Source of the DNA: Phalacrocorax aristotelis
Lineage: Eukaryota; Chordata; Aves; Suliformes; Phalacrocoracidae
Assembly (NCBI RefSeq): GCF_949628215.1
Contig: NC_134277.1
Span: 868,001 to 932,000, forward strand
Reading direction: 5' to 3'
Length of the DNA stretch: 64,000 bases
The number at the start of each line of letters is the position of its first letter. Position 1 is the first letter of the stretch. Below are positions 13,964 through 25,269 of the stretch, piece by piece. Made by a program: the position numbers and the translations under genes. The notes beneath the pieces are model-generated. The model had not been told where the DNA came from. It searched no databases and was given only the letters and a program-made list of their open reading frames with translations.

Positions 13964-14126
13964 GGTCCAAAGGACTTGACAGGAGAGATGCAGCAAACAT
14001 GCAAAGGGGATCCAGCCCAGGCAGAGCTGCAGTGAGTCTGCAACGCGATGCTGCGTCACTCCCACACCTCTTGCCTGCTCAGCTAGCCGAAGGAACGGGC
14101 AGGGGACCAGGAGGCATCTGACCCCG

Positions 14127-17100
14127 TCAGTCATGCAGCTGGATGTAGGTTTCTTTTGACCAGAGCCAAAAGTATGGAAAGACCTTCTCGGTGAAGGAGG
14201 CCTTGAACTCCAAGATCTGCACCATGTTTTCTGCATTGTAGAAGGTCACTTGGCCTGCTTCATAGTCCAGGTGGACTCTGATCTGCCGGGGCTCTTTCTG
14301 CAGTGCCAGCGGCGCGGGGGGCATGTGGAGTGCCGTGTACTGCTGATCCCAGTCCCGCCGCAGTGCCCAGATCTTCCCCATGGCCATGCTGAGCGAGTCT
14401 TTCCTCCGCACAGACTCCACGGCCACCCCCACGGCCCAGCTGTCTCCGTCTCCCACCTCCAGCTCCCAGTAATGCCTCCCAGCTGTGAAACCCTGGGAGC
14501 CCAGGACACTGGGGCTGCCCGTGAATCTCTTGGGGCTGTCAAGGAGGTTTTGCTGGCCGTCTCCCATCCGCAGAGTTTTGTGGTCCTTTGAGATGACCAG
14601 ATGCGGGCCTGCCGTCTCTGGATCCAGTGTCACCCTCACTAACACACACCAGAGGGAAACATCAGTCCCTTGCCTGCTGAGGAGCGAGCCAGCACCTCTC
14701 CCTCCTCTTCCACAGGACTTGGACATGTCCTGTGAGCACAGTGGGCACTCGTGCCCCGCCAGCACAAACATGCAGCACCTGCCACCCCCTCAGGCGGCAC
14801 GGGACACGGGACACTCGCTGCCCTCCACTCCAGGACCCACGGGGAAAGCAACGCTCCCTGAAGCAGGACTGAGCCCGGTGGCGTCCCCACGTGCAGGGGA
14901 CAGACTCAATGGACGTTGCTACACCTGCTTTGCTAATCCTGTGCTGGATATTGCTGGGTCTAAGTGTGATGGGGCTGCAGCCAGGCTCTGTGTGTGGGTG
15001 CAACGCATGCCCGGAGCGTGAGGAAGCATTGCCTGCAAGGCCGCCCTGGTGCCAGGCCAGTCCCTGCTCTGGTGACAAGGGGGACAAATGCTCACCAAAG
15101 GGAAAAACAACTCCTAACCCTGCTCCGCTGAGTAACCAGGCGATCTCACCGCAGAGCTGGACCCGCCCGTTCATGTGGGATGTTCTGCTGCCATCCTGCG
15201 GCCGTCCCACAAGGCCACAGAGGCGTCACCTCGCAGTGCCACCGCCCCAGGCCCTCTGCCAAACCCATTCCTCCAGGGCCCCGGCTCACAGCAGAGACAG
15301 CAGAGAGGGGGGAAACTGAGGCACGCCCATCCTGTGTATCAGGTCCCTCATCCTGAAAACTGAGACGGCAGAGACCGGCCTCAGCACAAACAGCTCCAGC
15401 CAGCCCCGAGCCCTGCAATGCCGCCAGGACCATGTGGACCCCGAGCACTTGCAAAGGCATTTCTGATCTGTGCTTAAAAGCCAGATCAAAATGCGTATGG
15501 CCCCTTCGCTTAACTAGTCACAGCAAAAGAAGATAAGCCTCCAGAGACAGGGAAGCCGAGGGCCTTGTGCTGCCCTGGCCCTGCCCAAGGACAGTGTTGC
15601 TTGGTGTTCCCTGGCACGGGGGATGCGCCTCGATTTTTATAGCAGGCCTAGTCAAAACAAAGGGACTGGGTTTTAGACAGACCCTGGATTAGATGTTGTG
15701 GTGTGAGCCCATCTCTGCCTCAAGGGCATAAGGAAACTCACTCTGGAAAGCTCTTCTCCCCCATTTGTGCCCATCAACTCCAGAAACTTACCCCTTTCTC
15801 TGTCCATCTCGCTCAGCAGGTTCACTAGAGGAAGGAAAGGAAGATACCTGAGGCTCTCTCCTCTTGTGGCATCTTTCCTGCTCCCCATCAGGACAGCAAG
15901 CCAGATGTGGAGCCCACTCCCCCGCTCCCACAGCCATGGGCTCCAGCAAAGCTGGGTCCCATCTGGAGCAGGCGCATTTTGCCCCCGATCCCCAGACAGA
16001 GGCTGTGGGCAGTGAGGATCTCCCACTGCAGCCCAGGGGGAGCACGGCGCAGGGACGCTGCCTACAGAGCAAGGCATTGCTCACTGTTTCTTTGCCTTAC
16101 CTTTGAATTTGGCCACCACACCCACAACCAGCTGGCTTATCTCAGAGAGGTTATTAACGGTCCTCTGCAGCTCCGGGGAAACTGGCTCTGGGACTGGGGC
16201 CTTTGCTGCCTCGCAGCTGAGGGGAAAACAAGGAGAGGAGCTTTGACCCCAGCAGTCAGCCAGCACCCGGGGCCAGGAGGGATAATGGGGGGACAGTACC
16301 CTACAGCAACAGGACTCAGGGGAGCTGTGTCCCAGCTATCAGCACGGGAACCCCATCATTAACAGGGGTGCAACAACCTCTGGCTCCAGATAACATCACA
16401 TTAAAACCCAAATACTCAGCAGGGAAAAGCCACCTCCCTCCCGGCTGCTGCTGCTCAGCCGCCTGCTGCGCTTCCAAACCCCTGCCCAAAAGAGCCACAT
16501 GGGAGAGCGTTACTGAGCCTGTTTCGTACCTGCTCAGGGTTTTGCCAACATCCTGGAAGAGAGAAAACACCAGGTCAGCGCTGGCACTGCCAAGAAGGAC
16601 TACGGTCCCCAGGGCAGTGAGTTACGGTCGCTCCCCTGCTGTGTGAAGCAGGGTGGTAGGGATTAGGTGGGGTCACACCACTCCCCTGGGGACTCTCTGG
16701 TGACTCGCTCACCAAACCCTTGCCTTGCCTTGCCTCAGCTGCAGGCCCAGACTCACACCAGCACGGGCACCGGGGCGCAGGGGTGCTGGGTGGGTGCCCC
16801 CAGCCTCACCAGGGCGGGTCATAGCGCCTGGGTGGGCAATGCAGCCTCACCATAAGGAATTCCACCACCGGCTGGTCACGTTTCTTCTCTATCTCTGCAA
16901 TCAGTGTGTCCAGCAGCGATTTTCTCTCCGAAACACTGGAGATGTATTCGCGGCGCTCCTTGGCGAGCTCCCCATGTGCCTGGTCGAGCTGGGCCAACAG
17001 GACACCCTCCTGCTGCTGCAGGAACTGCTGCAGCTGCTTGAAGGTGTCGTGCACCCTCTGCCGCTCCGAGGACACCTTCCCCTGCAAGGCACCCGCGCGG

Positions 17101-19517
17101 AGGCACCTGAGCCATCCCATCCTCCGGGAGCCTCCGTGCAGGCACGGGGACCCGGTGCTGCGAAGAGGGAGCCAAGGATCACAGGGAAAAGGAAAAGAGT
17201 TTTTTGGGAGAAAAAGCTGGAAGAGCAGAGGGGGGGAGAGGGGTGGCAAGTCTGGATGTTGATGGACCCTTGGGTGGACAGCAGAGGGTGGAAGAAGGAT
17301 ATATGGGATGGACAGAGAGGGAGAGAAAATAGTGTTGTTACAGAAAAGGAGATAAATATATATGGGGAGAGGGAAAGATGGGACATACCCGTGAACACGG
17401 GTAGGTAAGCAGGCAGGAGGGCACGGCACACGCACGGAGAGCCACACACGTACCAGCAGGCCATCGCTTTTCTCTTCTCCTTTGGGCTTAAATTCTTCTT
17501 TCTCTTTTTGTAGGAAAACCAGGTTGTTCTGGAGTGTCTCCTGGAGAGGAAAAAAAAAAGGTATTTAGTGATTTTGGGGGTTACATTTGCAGGAGTGAGA
17601 GGATGTCACCTAACAACCCCTGCAGGGACACCACCACTCTGCGGGGAGGGGTCACTGGGGCAGGTTTTGAGCTCAGCCCTGCAGGGAAAGGCTCAGAGGC
17701 AGCACGCACCTCTCTCCGAGCCCGCAATACAGGCAGGGAAGGGAGATCCCAAAGCGCAGCTGTTTTGGCCAGCAACATTTCTGCAATAGCTTCATGTGGA
17801 AACCCTGAAGTTTGTGGTTTGGGTTTGGTTGGAATTTTTTTTTTTTTTGTTAATTAGGAAAAACAACTTTTTGGGTTGGAAGTGGGATTTGTGGGAAGAG
17901 GTTTGCAGTGACAGCAGCACTGCGTCTCAGACGCACTCCATAAATTTGCTGGAGTATTAAAAAAATCCTCGTGCTCCTCCAAGCCATGCCCTGTGGCAGA
18001 GCAAGCTGCTGGCGGGGGGGGACCCCAGCCTACATCTATGGGGGGACACCATGTCCCCCGTAGATGCAGCCAAACCATGGCCAGGTGGGGACCCCAACCC
18101 GTGCCCAGACAGGGACCCCAAGCCCATACCCAGACAGGGACCCCAAACCATGGCCAGATGGGGACCCAAATCCATGGCTGGGCAGGGGCTCTAACCTGTG
18201 CCCCGAGGGCACCCAGATCCATGCCTGGAGGGGACCCCAACCAGTGCCTGGGCTGGACCCCATATTTGTGCCCAGAGGGGACCCCAGCCTATGCCTGGAA
18301 GGGACCCTGACCTGTCCCCTGAGAGGACCCCAGCCTCTGCCTGGAGGGGACCCCGACCTGTGCCCTGAGGGGGACCCTGACCTATGCCCCGAGGGGACCC
18401 TAACTTGTTCCTGGAGCAGACCCCGACCTGTGCCCCAAGGGGACCCCAGATGTGTGCCTGAGGGGACCCAGATCCATGCCTGGAGGGGACCCCAGCCTGT
18501 GCCGCAAGAGGACCCAAATCCATGCCTGGAGAGGACCCCAACCTGTGCCCCGAGGGGACCCAAATCCATGCCTGGAGGGGACCCCAACCTGTGCCCCGAG
18601 GGCACCCAGATCCATGCCTGGAGGGGACCCCAGCCTGTGCCCCGAGGGGACCGCAGCCTGTGCCCCGAGGGGACCCAAATCCATGCCTGGAGGGGACCCC
18701 GACCTGTGCCCCGAGGGCACCCAAATCCATGCCTCAAGGGGACCCCAGCCTGTGCCCCGAGGGGACCGCAGCCTGTGCCCCGAGGGCACCCAAATCCATG
18801 CCTGGAGGGGACCCTGACCTGTGCCCCGAGGGCACCCAGATCCATGCCTGGAGGGGACCCCAGCCTGTGCCCCGAGGGGACCGCAGCCTGTGCCCCGAGG
18901 GGACCCAAATCCATGCCTGGAGGGGACCCCGACCTGTGCCCCGAGGGCACCCAAATCCATGCTGGAGGGGACCGCAGCCTGTGCCCCGAGGGCACCCAGA
19001 TCCATGCCTGGAGGGGACCCCAACCTGTGCCCCGAGGGGCCCCAGCCCGGAGGCGGGAGCTGACCCAGCCCGTTCCCCAGGGGCCCCCGCACCCCCCCAG
19101 CTCCCCCTACCCGGAGCTGCCGGGCGGCCTCCTCGGCGAGCAGCGCGCGGTGGTCGCGGTGCTGCGGCCCCTCTCGGCACAGGGCACAGAGCAGCGTGCG
19201 GCAGCTCGGGCAGAAGAGTCCGAGGGCCTCGCCGTGGGCCGGGCAGCGGGGCCGGCGCGCCTCGTCCCCCAGCGCCCCCGCCAGCTCCGCCATGGCCCCC
19301 AGCGAGCGGTTGGGCCGCAGCGACTCGGGGCCCACGGTTGCGCGACACTGGGGACAGGCGGCGGGGCGCGGGGGGCTCCCCAGCACGGCCGCCATGCAGG
19401 GCCGCAGAAACTGTGCCCGCACTCGGTGATAACGGGCTCGGAGAAGAGCTCCAGGCAGACGGGGCAGGTGGCCTCGGCCTGCAGGCTCTCGCCCAGCGCC
19501 AGCACTGCCCGCGCCAT
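14127..19517 (-). CDS. TRIM-family E3 ubiquitin ligase (RING, B-box, coiled coil, PRY-SPRY), apparent 1-bp loss in RING
   Basis: Seven coding exons with the classical TRIM layout: 19111-19517 (RING and B-box), 17454-17540, 16851-17081 (the canonical 231-bp coiled-coil exon), 16530-16552 (the canonical 23-bp exon, DVGKTLSR), 16101-16216, 15792-15824 and 14127-14638 (PRY-SPRY, VTLDPETAGPHLVISKD). Phases agree throughout and predict about 469 residues if exon 1 is one base longer. The RING begins CPVCLELF (C18, C21) with CGHSFC (33-38). After C38 the frame must shift by one base (near 19396-19404) to reach RPCMAAVLG, CPQC and the B-box CPAHGEALGLFC. The exon is 407 bp instead of 408, so an assembly error or a recent lesion is likely. 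The family ubiquitinates proteins, often in innate immunity; the SPRY selects targets. It is TRIM7/TRIM39/TRIM27-like; the exact orthologue is not assignable by eye. Confidence 0.9.
18015..19055. repeat. Minisatellite built from 23-bp modules (46- and 69-bp units), TRIM intron 1
   Basis: Two alternating 23-bp modules, one around CCCAAATCCATGCCTGGAGG and one around CCCCAGCCTGTGCCCCGAGG, combine into 46-bp and 69-bp units. The left part (18.0-18.45 kb) is more diverged. The array starts about 55 bp after the donor of TRIM exon 1 and fills most of intron 1. It produces very long open frames on both strands which are not genes. Confidence 0.9.
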
Positions 19518-19639
19518 GCTACCGCCGGCGGCGCGGCCCGGAAGCGCGGCGGGGCGGGCACCGGCCCACGGACGGGACGGGGCGGGCGCTGCCGGGCTGG
19601 CCGGGCCCCGCGGGGCTGCGAGCAGGGGTGCAGGCAAGC

Positions 19640-19941
19640 GGGGCCGCAGGCAGGGTGGGTGCAGGCAGGGCTGCGAACAGGGCTGCAGGCAGGGCCGCAG
19701 GCAGGGTGGGTGCAGGCAGGGCTGCGAACAGGGCTGCAGGCAGGGCCGCAGGCAGGGTGGGTGCAGGCAGGGCTGCGAACAGGGCTGCAGGCAGGGCCGC
19801 AGGCAGGGTGGGTGCAGGCAGGGCTTCGAACAGGGCTGCAGGCAGGGCCGCAGGCAGGGTGGGTGCAGGCAGGGCTGTGAACAGGGCTGCAGGCAGGGCC
19901 GCAGGCAGGGTGGGTGCAGGCAGGGCTGCGAACAGGGCTGC
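19640..19941. repeat. 51-bp minisatellite, about six copies, upstream of the TRIM gene
   Basis: Nearly identical units containing GGGTGGGTGCAGGCAGG, GGCTGCGAACAGG and GCTGCAGGCAGGGCCGC. The unit is exactly 17 codons long, so frames stay open across the array. It lies about 120 bp upstream of the TRIM start codon, in or next to its promoter. Confidence 0.92.
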
Positions 19942-19978
19942 AGGGCACCTGGCAGCTGAGGGTCTGCGGGGGCGTATG

Positions 19979-21045
19979 TTGGTGCCTGTGCATGTCTGTG
20001 CACATGCATGTGCGTGCACGTGTGTGTAGGCATGTCTGTGTATAGGTGCATGTGCGCCAGCATGCACATGCAAGCGTGTGCGTGTATGTTGGCGTGTGTG
20101 TAGTCTTAAGTGTATGTGTGCAAGTGTGCTTGCGTGTTGATGTGCACGTGGGAATGCGTGTGTGCCTTTGCATTGGCGTGTGCATGCATGGGTATACATG
20201 TGCATGCATGGGTATGCATGAATGTGTTGGCATGTGCATGTACGTCAGTGTATCTCTGTGCATATATGTGTGCATCCATATGCATACATGTGGCCATGTG
20301 TGTTGGGGTGTGTGTCCCTGCATACTTGTGTGCCTTTACATCAGCATGTGTGTGCACGCACATGCATCTGTGCGCAGCTGGATGTTGTATGTATATGTGC
20401 TATGTGCATGCGGACCTGTGCGTGCACATGTGTCTGCGCACCTGTGTTGGCATGTGTGTGTATGTCTGTGCAGGCATGCTTGTGTGTTGACATAGCCATG
20501 TATGTGGGTATGAGTCTGCACATTTGTACATGCATGAATGCACATGCGTGTCTGTATTGACATGCCTGTGCACGTGTACGCCTGTGTGTACAGGCATTCT
20601 GAGTGTACATGGTCCGTGTGCATCTGTTTGCCTGTGTGTGGTGTGCACGTGTGTGTGGCGTGTCTGCGTGTGCAGTACATGCATGCTTGTGTGTGTGCAT
20701 GGGTTTGCACATGCGTGCCTCTCTGTGTGTGCGCATTTTTGCGTTTGTGTATGCATGTGTGTGTGGGTGGGTGCACACACATGTATGGGCGCACGTGTCT
20801 CTGCGTGTGTCTCCGTACACGTATGTGGTTGTTGGTGTGTAGGGGTATATTTGTGTGTGTATCAGTGTCTGTATGGGGGGGTGTATACCTTTGTGTACAT
20901 TTGTGTGTCTGTGTGTGTGCACCCATGTTATTACACGCGTGTATGCGTGTGCACACTTGTGGGGTGTCTCTGTCTCTCCCTTTGTATGTTGACGTGCCTG
21001 GATCTCAGCACACACCTTTGAGCATGCCTGTGTGCATGAGTGTGT
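19979..21045. repeat. Kilobase of degenerate TG/CATG alternating purine-pyrimidine sequence
   Basis: Imperfect runs of TGTGTG, TGCATG, GCACGTG and similar dinucleotide steps continue for about 1.07 kb on the plus strand. Alternating purine-pyrimidine DNA of this kind can adopt Z-form. Open frames rich in Cys/Val/Met (plus) or His/Thr (minus) result purely from composition. Confidence 0.92.
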
Positions 21046-24000
21046 GCAAACCGGGGAGGAGCGAGCAGGGAAATGCCAGGGGGGAGCACAGGGCGCCGTG
21101 TGTGGGTGCGTGTGCTCACATCTGCACACACACGTGGCCGTGGGCAGCGCACGGGAGCGGGGATGATGCTGGCGGCCGCAGCCTGGGGAGGGCTGGTGCG
21201 GGTGTGAGTGCGAGGCTTCATCCCACCCTGCACCGGGGCATTGGTGCAAGAGCCAGAGCGTGCCGTGGGGTGCGGCGGGGTGGGGAGATGGTCCCTGCCC
21301 TCCAGCAACACTGCCCAGCAGCTCCTGGATGGGGAGGCCCTGTGAACCCCGTGGGACACCCAGCCTGCAGTCTGCCACTGGGTTTTCACCCTCTCAGCTT
21401 TATAAATTGTTTAAGAAAGGGATGCTGTGGTTCCCCAGTGCAGTCGGAGCCCTCCTGGGTGCCCAGGGCTGCAGGCTGGCATGCTTTGGCAGGGCGCTGC
21501 CAGCCACCTCCGATGCTCTGGCTACTTAAATAAATTTAATCATTTATAACCTGAAACTCACCAGGGAGCTTCACCCCGGCTTGGGCCATCACGGATGGGT
21601 TGGAGGTGCGGCGCAGGATCCTTCCCGAGGCCTCGCACTTGCAGGAGCTGCTTCCCACCCGCCACAGTTGGGGGTTAATACAGTTTAAGGGATTGTGGCA
21701 GCTGTGACATGTGGGAGCCGAGTGTAATCCGGTCGGTGAGCCGCTTCCCCAGGGCCGGCTGCCTCGCTGTGTGCTGCCAACCCCTTCCAGCACACGTGAA
21801 ATCCCACCAAACCGAGAAGCCGCTGCGGGATGGGGGGCCTCCAACTTCCATCCTGCACCCCACAGCTGCCTGTGGCTCTCCCAATGTCCCTTTCGCTCTC
21901 GCCCGAGCCCCAAAACACCCAGAGGGCAGCAGCAGTGTGTAGGGAAAAGAAGAGGGCCCCCCATAGCCCCCCAAGCCCCCTCGTGTGTCTCTGCAGGCTG
22001 CAGGGACATGTCTGCTCTGTGCTGTTGCTAGTGGGCTCGGCCCCTGCAGGTGGTGGGTGCTCAGAATCAGGCCCATGGGTGCAGCCGTTGGCTTTGTACC
22101 TCTGCCACCCTGGTGTGATGCCAGCTGGGGCCCAAGGAGCAACCCCAGTGTTTTTGGGAGCCCTGTGCATCCCTGACGTGCTGCTGGTGGCTGGGCTGGC
22201 CCTGGCAGTAAAGCAGCAGCCGAATAACCCTCCCTCCCCGGGGGGTTACTGTCCTGCCGTGGGCTGTGCCCTGCCAAAAGTCCCTGCCAGCTCGCTTCCC
22301 CACCACGGCAGGCCCCCAGACTCTGTCCCGGTGGCTATGGCGGGGTCGGCACCATGCTTTCAGCCCCCTGCTCACCGCCGTTGCAGCACCCTGGGGTGAC
22401 AGCCTGGTTTTCCTCCTCAGCCCAAGCCTCTGGGCTGCAGCGCGGGCGGCGATGGCATGCTGCCGGGGGCAGGTACGCTGCCTCTCTCACACCCAAGCCG
22501 GGACGGCAGTGGCCCCTGCTCATCCCATCCCCGGGGCTGCTGCCTTTTGGGTGCAGCCATGTCCAGCTCTCCCAGCACCCTGGGCCAGGGAAGGCTGGGT
22601 GAGCGTGACGGGGCCAAACCCACGGGGAAGAGTTGGTCCTGCTGTGGGACGGTGCCGTTAGCCCCCATAGTTGAGCAGTGTTTTAGCTGAGGACTGTGCA
22701 GCGCTCAGCACTGCCCGAACGAACCCGCCTGCAATGAGCGGAGGGTGCTGACAACCTGCAGACAACTCGAGGGGGTGGCACGGCTGCTCGCGGCACGTGC
22801 TGCCCTCAGGTTTGTGCCTCGCACCACCACCTCTGCGTTTTTTCAGTGCCGCTGCCACCCTGAGCTCGGCACGCGCCGCGGGCTGCGACGGCTCTGTGTG
22901 TGTGTGTGTCCCGGGTGTGGGAGCTGCGGCTGCGGACGGGCTGTTGACATTTGAGCCGCTGAAGGTCACCTGGACGGTGTTAAATCCTGGCGGCGTCCAG
23001 CGACGGAAGGGGCTGGCGAGGAGCAGCACGAGCGCGAGAGCAGTCACCGCGTGGGGCCCAGCGGAGCCTGGCCTGGCCGTGCTGAGGCAAGGAGGGGGCT
23101 GCCCGTCCCTGAGGCTCCCTGGGCAGGTCCCAGCACTGCAGAGGGGCAGCCAGGCCCCCTTTGCTAGTACAGGCACCTAAGTGGCTGCTTTGCCAAAAAA
23201 AAGCTGAATCCATCCATTTTTAGGAAGAAAAAGGGACAGTGCCAGATTCACAGCACTGCTAGTGTGATGAATATGAGCTGCTGAGAACCAGAGCCATTTC
23301 TGCGTTTAATTTCTTTATTCCCCCTAATTGCATTTAGTTCTGATGAGGGGGATGCGGGGAGGCTGCCAAGGGGTACGGAGCAGCCAGTCGGGCCCTCCTG
23401 TCCCACACCAGCACCTCCCTCCTGGGACACCAGCCCCGCCACAGCATGTTTAAGCCATGTCAGACCACATACCACAACCTGACACCCCAAACTGCTCCCC
23501 GGGAGTTTGAAGCACCACCCCAGCAGCAGGAACGCAGGAACCTCGGCTGGAGCCTGCCCTGGCAGCCCCGAAGTGCTTCTCTCCGCGGCAGTGACTGGCC
23601 AGAGGCTCTCATGAGCTCCACGCGCTTTCTAGCGCTGCGGAGGCTGTCACTTATAAATTTCGGGGGGGTTCATACACACGGAAAGGCCTGCAGCGAGGAC
23701 TTTGGTTCTGCAAAGGCATTAACAGGTCCCGACAACTTATCCCATCATTGCTCTGTTTATTGATGCCACTGTCCGACATGAGATCTGACACCGCCACCCC
23801 CACGGCACCCGTGGGCCAGGAGCCCGGTGCGCACCGCGGAGCCGGCATCACCGCTCCAGCCGCAGCCCAGCCCTTTGGGTGCATCTCACCCAGCCGCAGC
23901 CCGACGACGGGAGCTGCGACGAGGGTGAGCCGGGACCGCGGAGAACCAAGCTGCTGGAGACGGGATCTCAAACCAACAGCAAGGATACTGACCCGCGTCC

Positions 24001-24780
24001 CACCCACCGGGACTACGGCCACAGCCACGCGGCGAGGGAGCCCGGCAGTGGGTGCCTGGGAGCCGGGGGGTCTCCCGCAGGCAGCCTCGGGCTGGCTGGG
24101 GCTTTTCTGGGAGCCAGCCCGGGACGTGCTCCTCCATCTGGAGCAGGAGTCCCACTGCACCCGCCGCTGGGGAGCGCATGGTCGATGCTACCGGCAAGGG
24201 CGAGGGCAGCCCGCTCGCCGCAGTGCGTTTCAAAGAGAGCAGAAGAGCAGTTAAACACGTCAAGGTCTTGTGCACAGGTACATCATGACCCCGCAGCACC
24301 CCGCGGCAAGACCCACGTCTACAAACCACTCCCGCGTTTCGCGCCGGCTGGCGATGCCTTCGGTGCAGCTCTTGCAGCAGCGCGAGGGCCGGGCGCCCGG
24401 GGTCGCCGCTCGCCGGAGAGGCGTCAGCTGCTGCGGAAGGATTAAGCACTAGAAATGAGTGTTTGGAGGAGCCTTGCTGATGGGGTCCTACCAGAAAAAG
24501 GTTCTTTTACTGCAACTAGTATTTTATTCTATTGTATAATTCATGAGTGCATCACAGCCCCGAGAGCCGGGCAGGCACCTATCAGCACTTCCAATCTAGA
24601 CACATGGAGAACTTCCTCGTCATCTGGATCTATTTATTACTCACCTCCCCCTGGCCGGGAGCTCCTTGTCGCCACGCGCTGCTGAGCGGCTGTCACGTCC
24701 AGCCCGGAAAGCTGGGACGAGGCAGCGCCTCTGCAGAGCTGCTGGACAAAAGTGACTGTGCCAGAATCAGCCTACAGAGC
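21046..24780. other. GC-rich spacer; no supported gene
   Basis: No protein family, tRNA or rRNA is recognisable on either strand. AATAAA occurs at about 21530 on the plus strand, and TTTATT, its reverse, at about 23311. A strong donor-like GGTGAGTTTC lies near 21558-21565 on the minus strand, but no acceptor or homologous exon accompanies it. It could hold untranslated exons or a lncRNA, which sequence alone does not show. Confidence 0.45.
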
Positions 24781-24785
24781 ATTTT

Positions 24786-24786
<1 letters not shown>

Positions 24787-24816
<30 letters not shown>
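24787..24816. repeat. Uninterrupted A30 tract
   Basis: Thirty consecutive A residues, without target-site duplications that I can identify. It lies downstream of the ZNF777 polyadenylation signal. Confidence 0.9.
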
Positions 24817-24819
<3 letters not shown>

Positions 24820-25070
24820 CTTGGCGATCCTAGGTTTGCTTATCAAATAAAAAGTTCCTCCACATTTATTAAAAAACCAAACAGTAGATTTTAAAAAGCA
24901 GTTAAGAGTCCTACTCCGGCAAAACACCCTGTACAGGTTTCTTTTGTTGGTGGTTTGTTTGCTTTTTTTTTCTGATGGTGAGGATTCCCCCTAAATCAGC
25001 TGCTTCTGTTAATTTTATATATATATAATCTTTTTAATTTTGCCGCGCGTTGCTTGCTTTAATTAATTAA

Positions 25071-25076
25071 TTTATT
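25071..25076 (-). other. Polyadenylation signal AATAAA for ZNF777
   Basis: TTTATT on the plus strand is AATAAA on the minus strand, about 195 bp after the ZNF777 stop, in a local AT-rich stretch (TATATATA and TTAATTAATTAA nearby). A second AATAAA at 24633-24638 could serve a longer 3' UTR. Confidence 0.6.
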
Positions 25077-25269
25077 TCCAATCAGCCTAGCCGTCTCCAC
25101 CAGACCAGCGGCGCTATCACACAAAGCTTCCTTGATGTCCATGCCCTGAGCTGGGGGGGGTGGGAGGACAGGGATGGAGGGAGGGTGGGAGAGATGAGAG
25201 GAGGAGGAGGAGGGCTGGAGGAATGGATGGAGGGAGGGAGAGGAGGGAGAGGAAGCCGTCGGCAGCCCC

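Noticed and set aside
18064-20323. Open frames of 631, 452, 529, 340, 319 and 320 codons on both strands
   Set aside because: Produced by the 23-bp and 51-bp minisatellites. Only the part overlapping 19111-19517 on the minus strand is real coding sequence (TRIM exon 1).
20046-21533. Cys/Val/Met-rich plus-strand frames and His/Thr-rich minus-strand frames resembling membrane or metal-binding proteins
   Set aside because: Simple consequence of the TG/CATG repeat.
21536-21670. Possible minus-strand exon ending at a good donor near 21564
   Set aside because: No acceptor, no recognisable homology and no compatible neighbouring exon.
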